The notes: a model not told the origin generated them from the letters alone. Counted from the stretch's first letter, positions 1 through 5,289 are shown. The stretch: DNA of 6,795 nt from Candidatus Pacearchaeota archaeon (GCA_002686355.1 NZBV01000004.1:1-6795), one strand, 5' to 3'. Made by a program: numbers and translations.

Positions 1-5
1 AATAA

Positions 6-440
6 ATAGAAAAACTAAAACAAGTAAAATTCATAGTAATTCGCAATTCTCACAGAGAAAAAGATTCTTCTGATTTTATCAGATTTAGGCATGTGAAAAT
101 AAGAAGTTAGGAAGACATTGAATATCATTACTTAATTGGCAATGGGAAGATTACAGAAGACGGCAAACTGTATAAAGGTCGCTCTAAAAAACTCCAAGGG
201 ATTCATGTCTATGGACACAATAAAAATTCAATAGCAATATGCTTAATTGAAAACCTTGATGAAAAACAACCAACAAAAAAACAAATGCAAACATTAATCA
301 GATTTTTAAGAAAAAAAGTAAAACAATACAAAATCCTCTATGGGAACATCAAAGGGCACAAGGAATCCCCAACTGCTACAGAATCCTGCCCTGGAAAATT
401 TATAGATTTGAATGAAATTCGGAGTATGGTGTTAAAGTAA
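6..440 (+). pseudogene. Decayed N-acetylmuramoyl-L-alanine amidase (Amidase_2 / PGRP / T7-lysozyme fold)
   Basis: One frame (stop at 3-5, stop at 438-440, 144 codons between) reads as a full-length amidase of the T7-lysozyme type (about 150 residues), which cleaves the MurNAc-L-Ala bond of peptidoglycan using zinc. Recognisable pieces in order are FIVIRNSHRE (36-65), EYHYLIGNGKI (120-152), HVYGHNKNSIAICLI (around 207-248) and GHKES...SCPGKF (354-401). The third- and second-ligand positions survive as Cys (387-389) and His (357-359), as does the conserved Tyr (123-125). The gene is broken in several ways. There is no ATG, GTG or TTG at the 5' end (ATA sits at 6-8 where a start would fit). The first zinc-ligand His is Arg (CGC, 42-44). 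The Gly-Trp pair that normally precedes the GYH motif reads Ser-stop (AGT TAG, 105-110). Archaea make no murein, so the ancestor was probably acquired from a bacterium or phage or aimed at a bacterial partner; that is inference. Readthrough of the TAG is a less likely alternative. Confidence 0.8.
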
Positions 441-445
441 TTAAA

Positions 446-457
446 AAATTATATAAA
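446..457 (+). promoter_or_regulatory. Strong candidate archaeal promoter upstream of the rubrerythrin operon
   Basis: An A-tract (443-448, BRE-like) leads directly into TATATAAA (450-457). By archaeal spacing, transcription would start near 478-482, only about 40 bases after the amidase relic ends. No gene starts there, so the transcript would carry a leader of about 150 bases before rubrerythrin at 632. A five-codon ORF (506-523, Met-Asp-Asn-Thr-Ser) lies inside this leader. The promoter is assigned by sequence only. Confidence 0.45.
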
Positions 458-475
458 CCCCAAAACTCTTGGTTA

Positions 476-527
476 TTGATTATATTAGCTCATAAATTTG
501 CCACGATGGATAATACCTCATAATCAA
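476..527. repeat. Inverted repeat in the rubrerythrin leader (TTGATTAT ... ATAATCAA)
   Basis: TTGATTAT (476-483) and ATAATCAA (520-527) are perfect 8-base inverted copies 36 bases apart, inside the predicted leader of the rubrerythrin operon. They could pair as an RNA stem or serve as separated half-sites. In AT-rich DNA an 8-base match can arise by chance. Confidence 0.3.
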
Positions 528-542
528 CTCTGTCAAATTATT

Positions 543-563
543 CGTTTAACAAATTTATTAACG
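543..563. promoter_or_regulatory. Interrupted dyad overlapping a second TATA-like element
   Basis: The 21 bases here form an imperfect palindrome: CGTT at 543-546 mirrors AACG at 560-563, and AA/TT pairs flank the centre. The sequence TTTATTAA (554-561) inside it resembles a TATA box and would place a transcription start near 580-585, about 50 bases ahead of rubrerythrin. An operator covering a promoter is the arrangement expected of a repressed stress operon, but no regulator is identified. Confidence 0.3.
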
Positions 564-613
564 CGAAAAATATGACGAAGTCTGTTTTGAGCTGGTCAAT
601 CACTTGCCAGCAC

Positions 614-628
614 TTGATTTCAAATCAA
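614..628. promoter_or_regulatory. Perfect palindrome just upstream of the rubrerythrin start
   Basis: TTGATTTCAAATCAA is a perfect 7-base dyad around a central C, ending three bases before the ATG at 632. Its half-site TTGATT also appears in the inverted repeat at 476-483/520-527. It could be an operator or an RNA element controlling access to the start codon. The role is inferred; the palindrome itself is seen directly. Confidence 0.35.
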
Positions 629-631
629 AAA

Positions 632-1216
632 ATGCCAAATCTAAAAGGAACACAAACTGAAAAAAATCTTCTGAAAGCATTTGCAGGCGAGAGTCAGGCA
701 AGAAACCGCTATACTTATTTTGCATCTGTTGCAAAAAAACAGGGCTATGAACAAATAGCTTCGATATTTTTAGAAACAGCTGAGGATGAAAAAGAGCATG
801 CAAAGATTTTTTTTAAACATTTACAAGAATCAGGGGGTGAACTCCTAGAAATCTCAGCAGAATACCCAGCAGGAAAAATTGGAACAACCGAAGAAAACTT
901 GTTAGCAGCTGCGGAAGGGGAAAAAGCAGAATGGGGAACAATTTATCCAAATTTCAAAGAAGTTATAGAAAAAGAAGGTTTTTCAAATATTGCAGAATCC
1001 TTTAAAGAGATTGCAGAAGTCGAAGAAAAACACGAAAAACGCTATAGAAAACTTTTAGAAAATGTCAAAAACAAAACAGTTTTTAAAAAATCATCATCAG
1101 TTGAATGGAAATGCAGGAATTGCGGTTATGTCCACAAGGGAGACACAGCACCAGAATCTTGTCCTGCATGCAAACACCCTCAGGCATATTATGAATTACT
1201 AGCGGAGAATTATTGA
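632..1216 (+). CDS. Rubrerythrin (NAD(P)H-linked peroxidase, diiron plus rubredoxin domains)
   Basis: This 194-residue protein matches classical rubrerythrin (about 190 residues) end to end. Rubrerythrins reduce hydrogen peroxide to water in the cytoplasm of anaerobes, taking electrons from NAD(P)H through rubredoxin-type carriers. Residues 1-150 are the four-helix ferritin-like domain. Its diiron ligands are visible as Glu20 (in AFAGESQARNRYTYF), E53-x-x-H56, Glu97 and Glu100, and E131-x-x-H134. Residues 158-194 are the rubredoxin-like domain with Cys161, Cys164, Cys177 and Cys180 (CRNCGYVHKG and CPAC). The ATG at 632 is chosen because the family starts with M-x-x-LKGT-x-TEKNLLKAF. An upstream in-frame ATG at 572 would add 20 residues without family resemblance, although it cannot be strictly excluded. 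The next gene, a superoxide reductase, starts one base after the TGA, so the two are almost certainly co-transcribed and act in sequence on superoxide and peroxide. All key ligands are intact. Confidence 0.95.
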   Translation: MPNLKGTQTEKNLLKAFAGESQARNRYTYFASVAKKQGYEQIASIFLETAEDEKEHAKIFFKHLQESGGELLEISAEYPAGKIGTTEENLLAAAEGEKAEWGTIYPNFKEVIEKEGFSNIAESFKEIAEVEEKHEKRYRKLLENVKNKTVFKKSSSVEWKCRNCGYVHKGDTAPESCPACKHPQAYYELLAENY

Positions 1217-1217
1217 A

Positions 1218-1577
1218 ATGACCTCTCTAAACCAAATCTGGGGATGTGAAGCTTGTGGAAATATTGTAACAATTCTTCATAAAGGAATAGATGCACTTGT
1301 CTGTTGCAATCAACCAATGGTTCTACAAAAAGAAAACACGATTGATGCTTCACATGAAAAACATATTCCAATTATTGAAGGAAATAAAGTAAAAATTGGT
1401 TCTATCGAACACCCGATGGAAGAAAGTCATTATATTGAATGGATAAGTGCAACAGACGGAAAAATAACGGCAAGAGTTTTCTTAAAACCAGGACAAAAAC
1501 CAGAAGCAGAATTTTGCTTCGCCCCTATCGCCGCTAGGTGTTACTGCAATTTACATGGTTTGTGGACGAGCTCTTAG
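1218..1577 (+). CDS. Superoxide reductase, two-iron desulfoferrodoxin type
   Basis: This 119-residue protein has the architecture of class I (2Fe) superoxide reductase, which reduces superoxide to hydrogen peroxide without releasing oxygen. Residues 1-36 are the desulforedoxin-like domain with the Fe(Cys)4 ligands Cys10, Cys13, Cys29 and Cys30 (CEACGN and CCNQPM). The remainder is the catalytic domain: His49 in HEKHIP with neighbouring Glu47 and Lys48, His65 in EHPMEE, His71 in HYIEW, and Cys110/His113 in CNLHGLW. That set gives the Fe(His)4Cys centre and the substrate-guiding Glu-Lys pair. Cys108, next to the iron-ligand Cys110, occupies a site that I recall as usually Glu or another polar residue. 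The ATG lies one base after the rubrerythrin stop, so translation is probably coupled. Its product, peroxide, is the substrate of rubrerythrin. It ends with TAG at 1575-1577, showing that TAG serves as an ordinary stop here. Confidence 0.95.
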   Translation: MTSLNQIWGCEACGNIVTILHKGIDALVCCNQPMVLQKENTIDASHEKHIPIIEGNKVKIGSIEHPMEESHYIEWISATDGKITARVFLKPGQKPEAEFCFAPIAARCYCNLHGLWTSS

Positions 1578-1632
1578 AACAGTAACAAAATTAAGGTACC
1601 AATAACAACTTTTCTTGGAGAAAGTAAAGTTC

Positions 1633-1644
1633 TTAAATATTTAT
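1633..1644 (+). promoter_or_regulatory. Candidate TATA box for the membrane protein / ligase operon
   Basis: The AT-rich core TTAAATATTTAT lies about 25-36 bases before the ATG at 1669, placing transcription initiation at or very near that start codon (leaderless). It lies between two copies of TTCTTAAAT (1630-1638 and 1645-1653), a 15-base-period direct repeat that could be chance in such AT-rich DNA. Confidence 0.4.
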
Positions 1645-1668
1645 TTCTTAAATCTTAAAAGAGAAAAA

Positions 1669-1929
1669 ATGATTAACATATTTTATATAATAGCAATCAT
1701 CGGACTTCTGTCCATAATATCTGGGACTCTAATCATGTCCAGTAAGCTAAAAGCCAGAAGAAGATATGCCTTTTCATTGCTTTTAACTGGAGGAATCGGA
1801 CTGCTAGTTTATAGTATCTACATAAGAGACATCATCTTTATCACTCTACAATCAGTTTATATTCTAATAACCATCTACGGCTTATTTAAAATCTATAAAG
1901 GCCATATACATCTTAAGATAATAAAATGA
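1669..1929 (+). CDS. Small three-helix membrane protein of unknown function
   Basis: This 86-residue hydrophobic protein has three predicted membrane segments (residues about 3-23, 34-51 and 55-74). A strongly basic loop, KLKARRR (26-32), lies between helices 1 and 2, and the C-terminus is basic (74-86). By the positive-inside rule this puts the N-terminus outside and the C-terminus inside. The pattern, including IYGLFKI near the end of helix 3, is reminiscent of small three-helix proteins such as the CBU_0592-like family. That is a resemblance only, and no function is assigned. A TTG at 1615 would add 18 residues, but it lies upstream of the apparent TATA box at 1633-1644, so the ATG at 1669 is preferred. 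The stop overlaps the ligase start by four bases (ATGA, 1926-1929), indicating one transcript and coupled translation with ligase. Nothing in the sequence links it to DNA repair. Confidence 0.7.
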   Translation: MINIFYIIAIIGLLSIISGTLIMSSKLKARRRYAFSLLLTGGIGLLVYSIYIRDIIFITLQSVYILITIYGLFKIYKGHIHLKIIK

Positions 1930-3653
1930 AATCCAAAAAACTTGCAGAATTTTATGAAGAGGCTTCGAGCACTACAAAGCGTCTGGAAAAGATTAAGATT
2001 CTTTCTAAATTTTTGAAAGAGCTATCTGAAAATGATAGGGATGTTATGTACTTGTTATTAGGAGATATTTACCCAGAATACAGTGAAAAAAGAATTGGGA
2101 TAAGTAATCAGCTGGCAATAAAAGCGATCTCAAAAGCAACAGGAATAGGGTCCAAACAAGTTACAAAAGAATGGAAGTTGATAGGAGATTTAGGAAAGGT
2201 CGCTGAAAAACTTACAAAAAAGAAAAAGCAGGCAACATTGCATACTGCTCAAACGCTGACAACAAAAAAAGTTTTGGAGAACTTAAGAAAGCTTCCTGAA
2301 TTAGAAGGTAAAGGAACCGTAGGGAAAAAACTTTCTTTAATAACTGAATTGCTAAGCTCTGCCACTCCAATAGAAGCCTTATATTTGATTAGGACATTGA
2401 TTGGAGATTTGAGAATAGGGATTAAAGAAAGTACTGTGAGAGAATCAATGGCATTGGCATTTTTCCCGGGCCTTGACAAAGATGGAAAGAAAAAAGCGGC
2501 AAAGAAAATTCAAGACGCAATTGACAGGACTAATGACCTTGCAGCAGTATTTGATATTGTAAGAAAAAAGAAATTAGAATCTCTGGACAAATTGCCCCTC
2601 CAAGTAGGCAAGCCTATCAAAGCCATGCTCGCACAAAAAGTGAATACTATTGCAGATGGATTCAAGGTGGTAGGAAAGCCTTGTGCAATTGAATACAAAT
2701 ATGACGGCTTCAGGTTACTAATCCATAAAAAAGACAAAGAGGTAATCTTATTCACAAGACGTCTGGAAAATGTGACTAACCAATTTCCTGAAGTTGTTGA
2801 GTATGTTCAAAAATATGTCTCAGGCAAATCATTCATCCTTGACTCTGAAGCAGTTGGTTTTGATAAAAAAACAAAAGAATACAAACCATTCCAGAGTGTA
2901 AGTCAAAGAATACGAAGGAAGTATCACATAGAAAAACTTCAAAAAGAGCTTCCTATTGAGGTGAATGTTTTTGATATTATTTATTATGAAGGAAAGCCCC
3001 AACTTGACGAGCCGTTTGAAAAAAGAACAGCCCTAATCAAAAAGATCATAAAAAATCATCCTTACAAAATTGTTCATTCAAAAGGAATCATAACAGATTC
3101 AGAAAAACAGGCAAAAAAATTCTATAAAAAAGCACTCGCAGATAATCAAGAAGGAATTATGCTTAAAAATCTCAAAGCAGAGTACCAGCCAGGAAGCAGA
3201 GTCGGCCATATGCTTAAGATTAAGCCAGAAGAAAGAGATTTAGATCTAGTTATCACAGGGGCAGAATACGGAACAGGAAAAAGATCGGGCTGGCTTTCAA
3301 GTTTTATTCTCTCTTGTAGAGACGGGAACAAAGGAGAATATCTGGAAATAGGAAAAGTTGGGACAGGAATAAAAGAAAAAACTGAAGAAGGAACATCTTT
3401 TGAAGAGCTGACAAAAGAATTAACTCCTTATATCATTGAAGAAAAAGGCAAGTCAGTCAAGATAAAACCGAAGCTTGTTGTTTCAGTTACCTATCAAGAA
3501 ATCCAAAAATCCCCCAATTACAACTCAGGTTTTGCTTTGAGATTTCCAAGACTAACTGTCTTAAGGCCAGACAAGTCAATAAAAGAAATCGCAACACCCG
3601 AAGAAATCAAAAAAGATTTTGAAAATCAAAAAAGAAACTGGCGATATGGATGA
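1926..3653 (+). CDS. lig: ATP-dependent DNA ligase, archaeal type
   Basis: This 575-residue protein falls in the usual archaeal ligase range (about 550-610). It seals nicks between Okazaki fragments and in repair through an enzyme-AMP intermediate. Residues 1 to about 215 form the helical DNA-binding domain (RIGISNQLAIKAI and LIRTLIGDLRIGIKE are typical). The nucleotidyltransferase domain follows with motif I at 258-263 (K258-Y-D-G-F-R, Lys258 being the adenylated residue), motif III around D306-S-E308, motif IIIa at 348-354 (NVFDIIYYEG region), motif IV at 409-414 (EGIMLK) and motif V at 429-433 (MLKIK). The OB-fold domain (about 435-575) ends with motif VI, RFPRLTVLRPDK (539-550). All catalytic motifs are intact. 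Its ATG overlaps the stop of the upstream membrane protein, and no separate promoter is evident, so expression probably comes from the promoter near 1633. A 6-base stem with a GGA loop lies at its 3' end. Confidence 0.96.
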   Translation: MKSKKLAEFYEEASSTTKRLEKIKILSKFLKELSENDRDVMYLLLGDIYPEYSEKRIGISNQLAIKAISKATGIGSKQVTKEWKLIGDLGKVAEKLTKKKKQATLHTAQTLTTKKVLENLRKLPELEGKGTVGKKLSLITELLSSATPIEALYLIRTLIGDLRIGIKESTVRESMALAFFPGLDKDGKKKAAKKIQDAIDRTNDLAAVFDIVRKKKLESLDKLPLQVGKPIKAMLAQKVNTIADGFKVVGKPCAIEYKYDGFRLLIHKKDKEVILFTRRLENVTNQFPEVVEYVQKYVSGKSFILDSEAVGFDKKTKEYKPFQSVSQRIRRKYHIEKLQKELPIEVNVFDIIYYEGKPQLDEPFEKRTALIKKIIKNHPYKIVHSKGIITDSEKQAKKFYKKALADNQEGIMLKNLKAEYQPGSRVGHMLKIKPEERDLDLVITGAEYGTGKRSGWLSSFILSCRDGNKGEYLEIGKVGTGIKEKTEEGTSFEELTKELTPYIIEEKGKSVKIKPKLVVSVTYQEIQKSPNYNSGFALRFPRLTVLRPDKSIKEIATPEEIKKDFENQKRNWRYG

Positions 3654-3667
3654 CAAAAGGATTTTGT
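3653..3667 (+). terminator. Small stem-loop at the end of the ligase gene
   Basis: ACAAAA (3653-3658) pairs with TTTTGT (3662-3667) around a GGA loop, starting at the last base of the ligase stop codon. The 3' arm is T-rich and is followed by TAACTTCTT, so weak intrinsic termination is possible. The stem is short and AT-rich, so the call is tentative. Confidence 0.25.
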
Positions 3668-3695
3668 TAACTTCTTGAGCCTCTCTAAGCAAATC

Positions 3696-3712
3696 AAGAT
3701 TAACTTAATCTT
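3696..3712. repeat. 17-base perfect palindrome AAGATTAA-C-TTAATCTT
   Basis: Two perfect 8-base arms flank a single central C, about 45 bases after ligase. The one-base centre suits a dimeric DNA-binding protein better than an RNA hairpin, although a 7-base stem with an ACT loop is possible. No gene start is close on either strand, so a role is not assigned. Confidence 0.35.
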
Positions 3713-3753
3713 CTAAAGAAAAAATACATCTCAAAACATATCTATCTGCCAAA

Positions 3754-3946
3754 TCATAATTGACCAACCATTGAAGCTAAGAAAGATTCGACACAATCTC
3801 CCATAAGTTTAGTTCTTTTAAATACCTGAAGGAGTTGTAACTAGGGTGACCTTCATCTCCTTGCCCCCCTCAAACGCTGTGGAGTAATCTCCTAAGTCTT
3901 GAGAATCAATCAAATTATCATCTGTTTCTTTAAATGAACTAGTCAT
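3754..3946 (-). pseudogene. Possible broken minus-strand gene of unknown family
   Basis: On the minus strand an ATG at 3946-3944 opens a 42-codon frame that stops at 3820-3818. The product looks protein-like, with an acidic start (TSSFKETDDNLIDSQDLGDY) followed by AFEGGKEMKVTLVTTPSG. At the stop, in the run TATTTAAAAG (around 3814-3823), restoring one base would continue it as KRTKLMGDCVESFLASMVGQL up to a TGA at 3756-3754. Further in-frame stops follow, with residues that still look coding (ICFEMYFFF). This resembles a gene broken by a one-base deletion and later nonsense changes. I do not recognise the family. Alternatives are a genuine 42-residue small protein, or chance. Confidence 0.35.
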
Positions 3947-4002
3947 AAAGAATAAAGAGGTAATTGGATTTAGAAGAATTATTATCATCTAAAACATATT
4001 TC

Positions 4003-4016
4003 AAAAAAACTATAAA
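4003..4016 (+). promoter_or_regulatory. TATA box with BRE-like A-tract for the membrane Schlafen-like gene
   Basis: AAAAAAAC runs into TATAAA (4011-4016), whose first base is 28 bases before the ATG at 4039. This spacing predicts transcription starting at the ATG itself (leaderless mRNA). It supports 4039 over the TTG at 3964, which lies upstream of the promoter. Confidence 0.55.
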
Positions 4017-4038
4017 CTCTTTTATCTTCTATAAAAAC

Positions 4039-5133
4039 ATGAAATTCCCAGAACTTCAAAAGTACATCTCCCTTGTATTAAAACTGATATTGATAATCTC
4101 GATAATAAACTCAATCTATTTCCAATTATGGCATCTAGCATCAACCAGCATTTTTCTTCTTATTCTATTGTTCTCCCCTCAAATCATCAAAAAAAGTTAC
4201 AGAATCACAACACCAATAGAATTTGAATTTCTGCTGTTGCTTTTCATAATCATCTCATTAATTTTTGGAAAAGTCGGAGGAATCCTGACCCCAATCCTCT
4301 TTGGGATTGCAACAAGCTTCATCGGATTCATGATAATGTTAATTTTATACTCAACAAACCAGATAAAAAAGAACTACTTCCTAATAATTCTCTTTGCATT
4401 TAATTTTGCAGTTGCATTTGGATTCGGTCTTGAGTTTATTAAGTATTACCTTAAACTATTGTTAGGACACGAGATAACAGATGGGCTATACAAGTACTCA
4501 ATGAGAAACATGAGTTATGTTATTATTGGCACAGCAATTTCTGCAGTTTCAGGTTTTATCTATATGAAAAAGAGAAAAGGATTCTTAAGGCGAGTTGTAA
4601 AAAGATTCACAAAATCAAATCCAGAGCTATTTTCAAGAACAGACTTTCCTGAAGAAGTGGTTCGATTAGTAAAAGAAGGGGAGAACGACAAAAGAGAATT
4701 TAAATCAACACTAAGAGTAAACATCCACACAGATGAAATAGACAAAAAAATTGAATATGCTGTGTTAAAAACAATCGCTTCTTTCCTGAACACAAAAGGA
4801 GGGACTCTGCTAATCGGAGTATCAGACAGCGGAGAAATTCGTGGATTAGAAAAAGATAGATTTGAAAACAACGATAAATTGAGTCTCCATCTAACAAATC
4901 TAATGAAAGAAAAAATAGGGAAAAAATATCTCCCACTCATAAATTTCCAACTGATTTTAATAGAAGGAAAAACAATAATAAAAATAGAATGTCAAAAGAA
5001 CGACAAACCAGTTTTCATAAAAACACCTTCAGGAGAAGAAGAATTTTATATTCGTGCAGGACCTTCGAGCTCACAGATAAAAGGAAGCGAGCTAGTTGAA
5101 TACATCGATAAGAAATTTGGGAAAAAGGATTAA
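4039..5133 (+). CDS. Membrane-anchored Schlafen/AlbA_2-domain protein
   Basis: Residues 1 to about 178 of this 364-residue protein are hydrophobic, with about six membrane segments (12-28, 32-46, 62-76, 79-104, 112-134 and 159-175). The stretch GFGLEFIKYYLKLLLG...DGLYKYSMRNMSYVIIGTAIS (129-170) recalls the DUF2238/YjdF-type membrane fold, as an impression only. A basic linker (MKKRK and RRVVKR) then leads to a soluble domain at 202-360 that matches the Schlafen AlbA_2 family: EGENDKREFKSTL (213-225), FLNTKGGTLLIGVSDSGEIRGL (249-270), KPVFIKT (323-329) and EFYIRAGPSSSQIKGSEL (335-352). Glu215, Glu220 (E-x4-E) and Asp263 are candidates for the three-carboxylate site described for Schlafen RNases. 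In prokaryotes such domains occur in putative regulators and defence proteins, and no substrate can be assigned here. A TTG at 3964 directly after an in-frame stop would add 25 residues; the ATG at 4039 is chosen because TATAAA lies 28 bases before it. The gene appears monocistronic. Confidence 0.8.
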   Translation: MKFPELQKYISLVLKLILIISIINSIYFQLWHLASTSIFLLILLFSPQIIKKSYRITTPIEFEFLLLLFIIISLIFGKVGGILTPILFGIATSFIGFMIMLILYSTNQIKKNYFLIILFAFNFAVAFGFGLEFIKYYLKLLLGHEITDGLYKYSMRNMSYVIIGTAISAVSGFIYMKKRKGFLRRVVKRFTKSNPELFSRTDFPEEVVRLVKEGENDKREFKSTLRVNIHTDEIDKKIEYAVLKTIASFLNTKGGTLLIGVSDSGEIRGLEKDRFENNDKLSLHLTNLMKEKIGKKYLPLINFQLILIEGKTIIKIECQKNDKPVFIKTPSGEEEFYIRAGPSSSQIKGSELVEYIDKKFGKKD

Positions 5134-5136
5134 AAA

Positions 5137-5268
5137 TTATCCTCCTAAAATATCCTCAATCACATCATCCGAATGAGTTCTTTTTCTCCAAGATAATTCA
5201 AAACAATAATGACTTGTTTCATAATAGAAAAGTCGTCTTAAATTAATTGTTGTCTTAAAAAGATATAT
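5137..5268 (-). pseudogene. Possible minus-strand gene remnant ahead of tbp
   Basis: A minus-strand frame of 43 codons, bounded by stops at 5271-5269 and 5139-5137, reads as a plausible protein C-terminus: INLRRLFYYETSHYCFELSW followed by RKRTHSDDVIEDILGG. It has no ATG, GTG or TTG before its last third, so it cannot be a complete gene as it stands. It lies tail-to-tail with the Schlafen-like gene, three bases from that gene's stop. Its 5' side runs into the tbp promoter region. A truncated former gene is one reading, chance the other, and the family is not recognised. Confidence 0.3.
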
Positions 5269-5273
5269 TTAAA
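5262..5273 (+). promoter_or_regulatory. Distal TATA-like element upstream of tbp
   Basis: GATATATTTAAA, preceded by an A-tract (5257-5261), is a good archaeal TATA-like sequence. It would start transcription near 5290-5297, giving a leader of about 30 bases before the tbp ATG at 5324. It is one of two TATA candidates for this gene. Confidence 0.4.
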
Positions 5274-5289
5274 TTTTCTCATCAAAGCC

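Larger units (their letters stand above)
3654..4038. other. 385-base intergenic region without an intact gene
   Basis: This is the longest gene-free stretch of the window. It contains the stem-loop after ligase, a 17-base palindrome (3696-3712), a possible broken minus-strand gene (3754-3946) and the TATA box of the membrane Schlafen-like gene (4011-4016). The patch 3840-3895 is visibly richer in G+C than the rest, including a run of six C (3866-3871), which fits former coding sequence. No tRNA or known structured RNA was recognised on either strand. Confidence 0.6.

Noticed and set aside
441..571. A tRNA or known structured RNA upstream of rubrerythrin
   Set aside because: No cloverleaf, T-loop motif or recognisable riboswitch core could be found on either strand.
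572..631. ATG at 572 as the rubrerythrin start (20 extra residues)
   Set aside because: The extension shows no resemblance to rubrerythrins, no signal-peptide character and covers the palindrome at 614-628, whereas the ATG at 632 gives the canonical family N-terminus.
1615..1668. TTG at 1615 as start of the small membrane protein
   Set aside because: It lies upstream of the apparent promoter; the added 18 residues bring no recognisable feature.
2249..3331. Minus-strand frames across the ligase gene
   Set aside because: The plus-strand frame encodes a complete ligase with all motifs; the opposite frames have no recognisable domains and are antisense shadows.
3650..3670. Six-codon ORF overlapping the ligase stop (ATGA)
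   Set aside because: Too short and without resemblance to anything; the sequence is better explained as part of a small stem-loop.
3964..4038. TTG at 3964 as start of the Schlafen-like gene, with GAGG at 3957-3960
   Set aside because: The GAGG is only three bases from the TTG, too close for normal use, and a TATA box at 4011-4016 lies downstream of it, pointing to the ATG at 4039.
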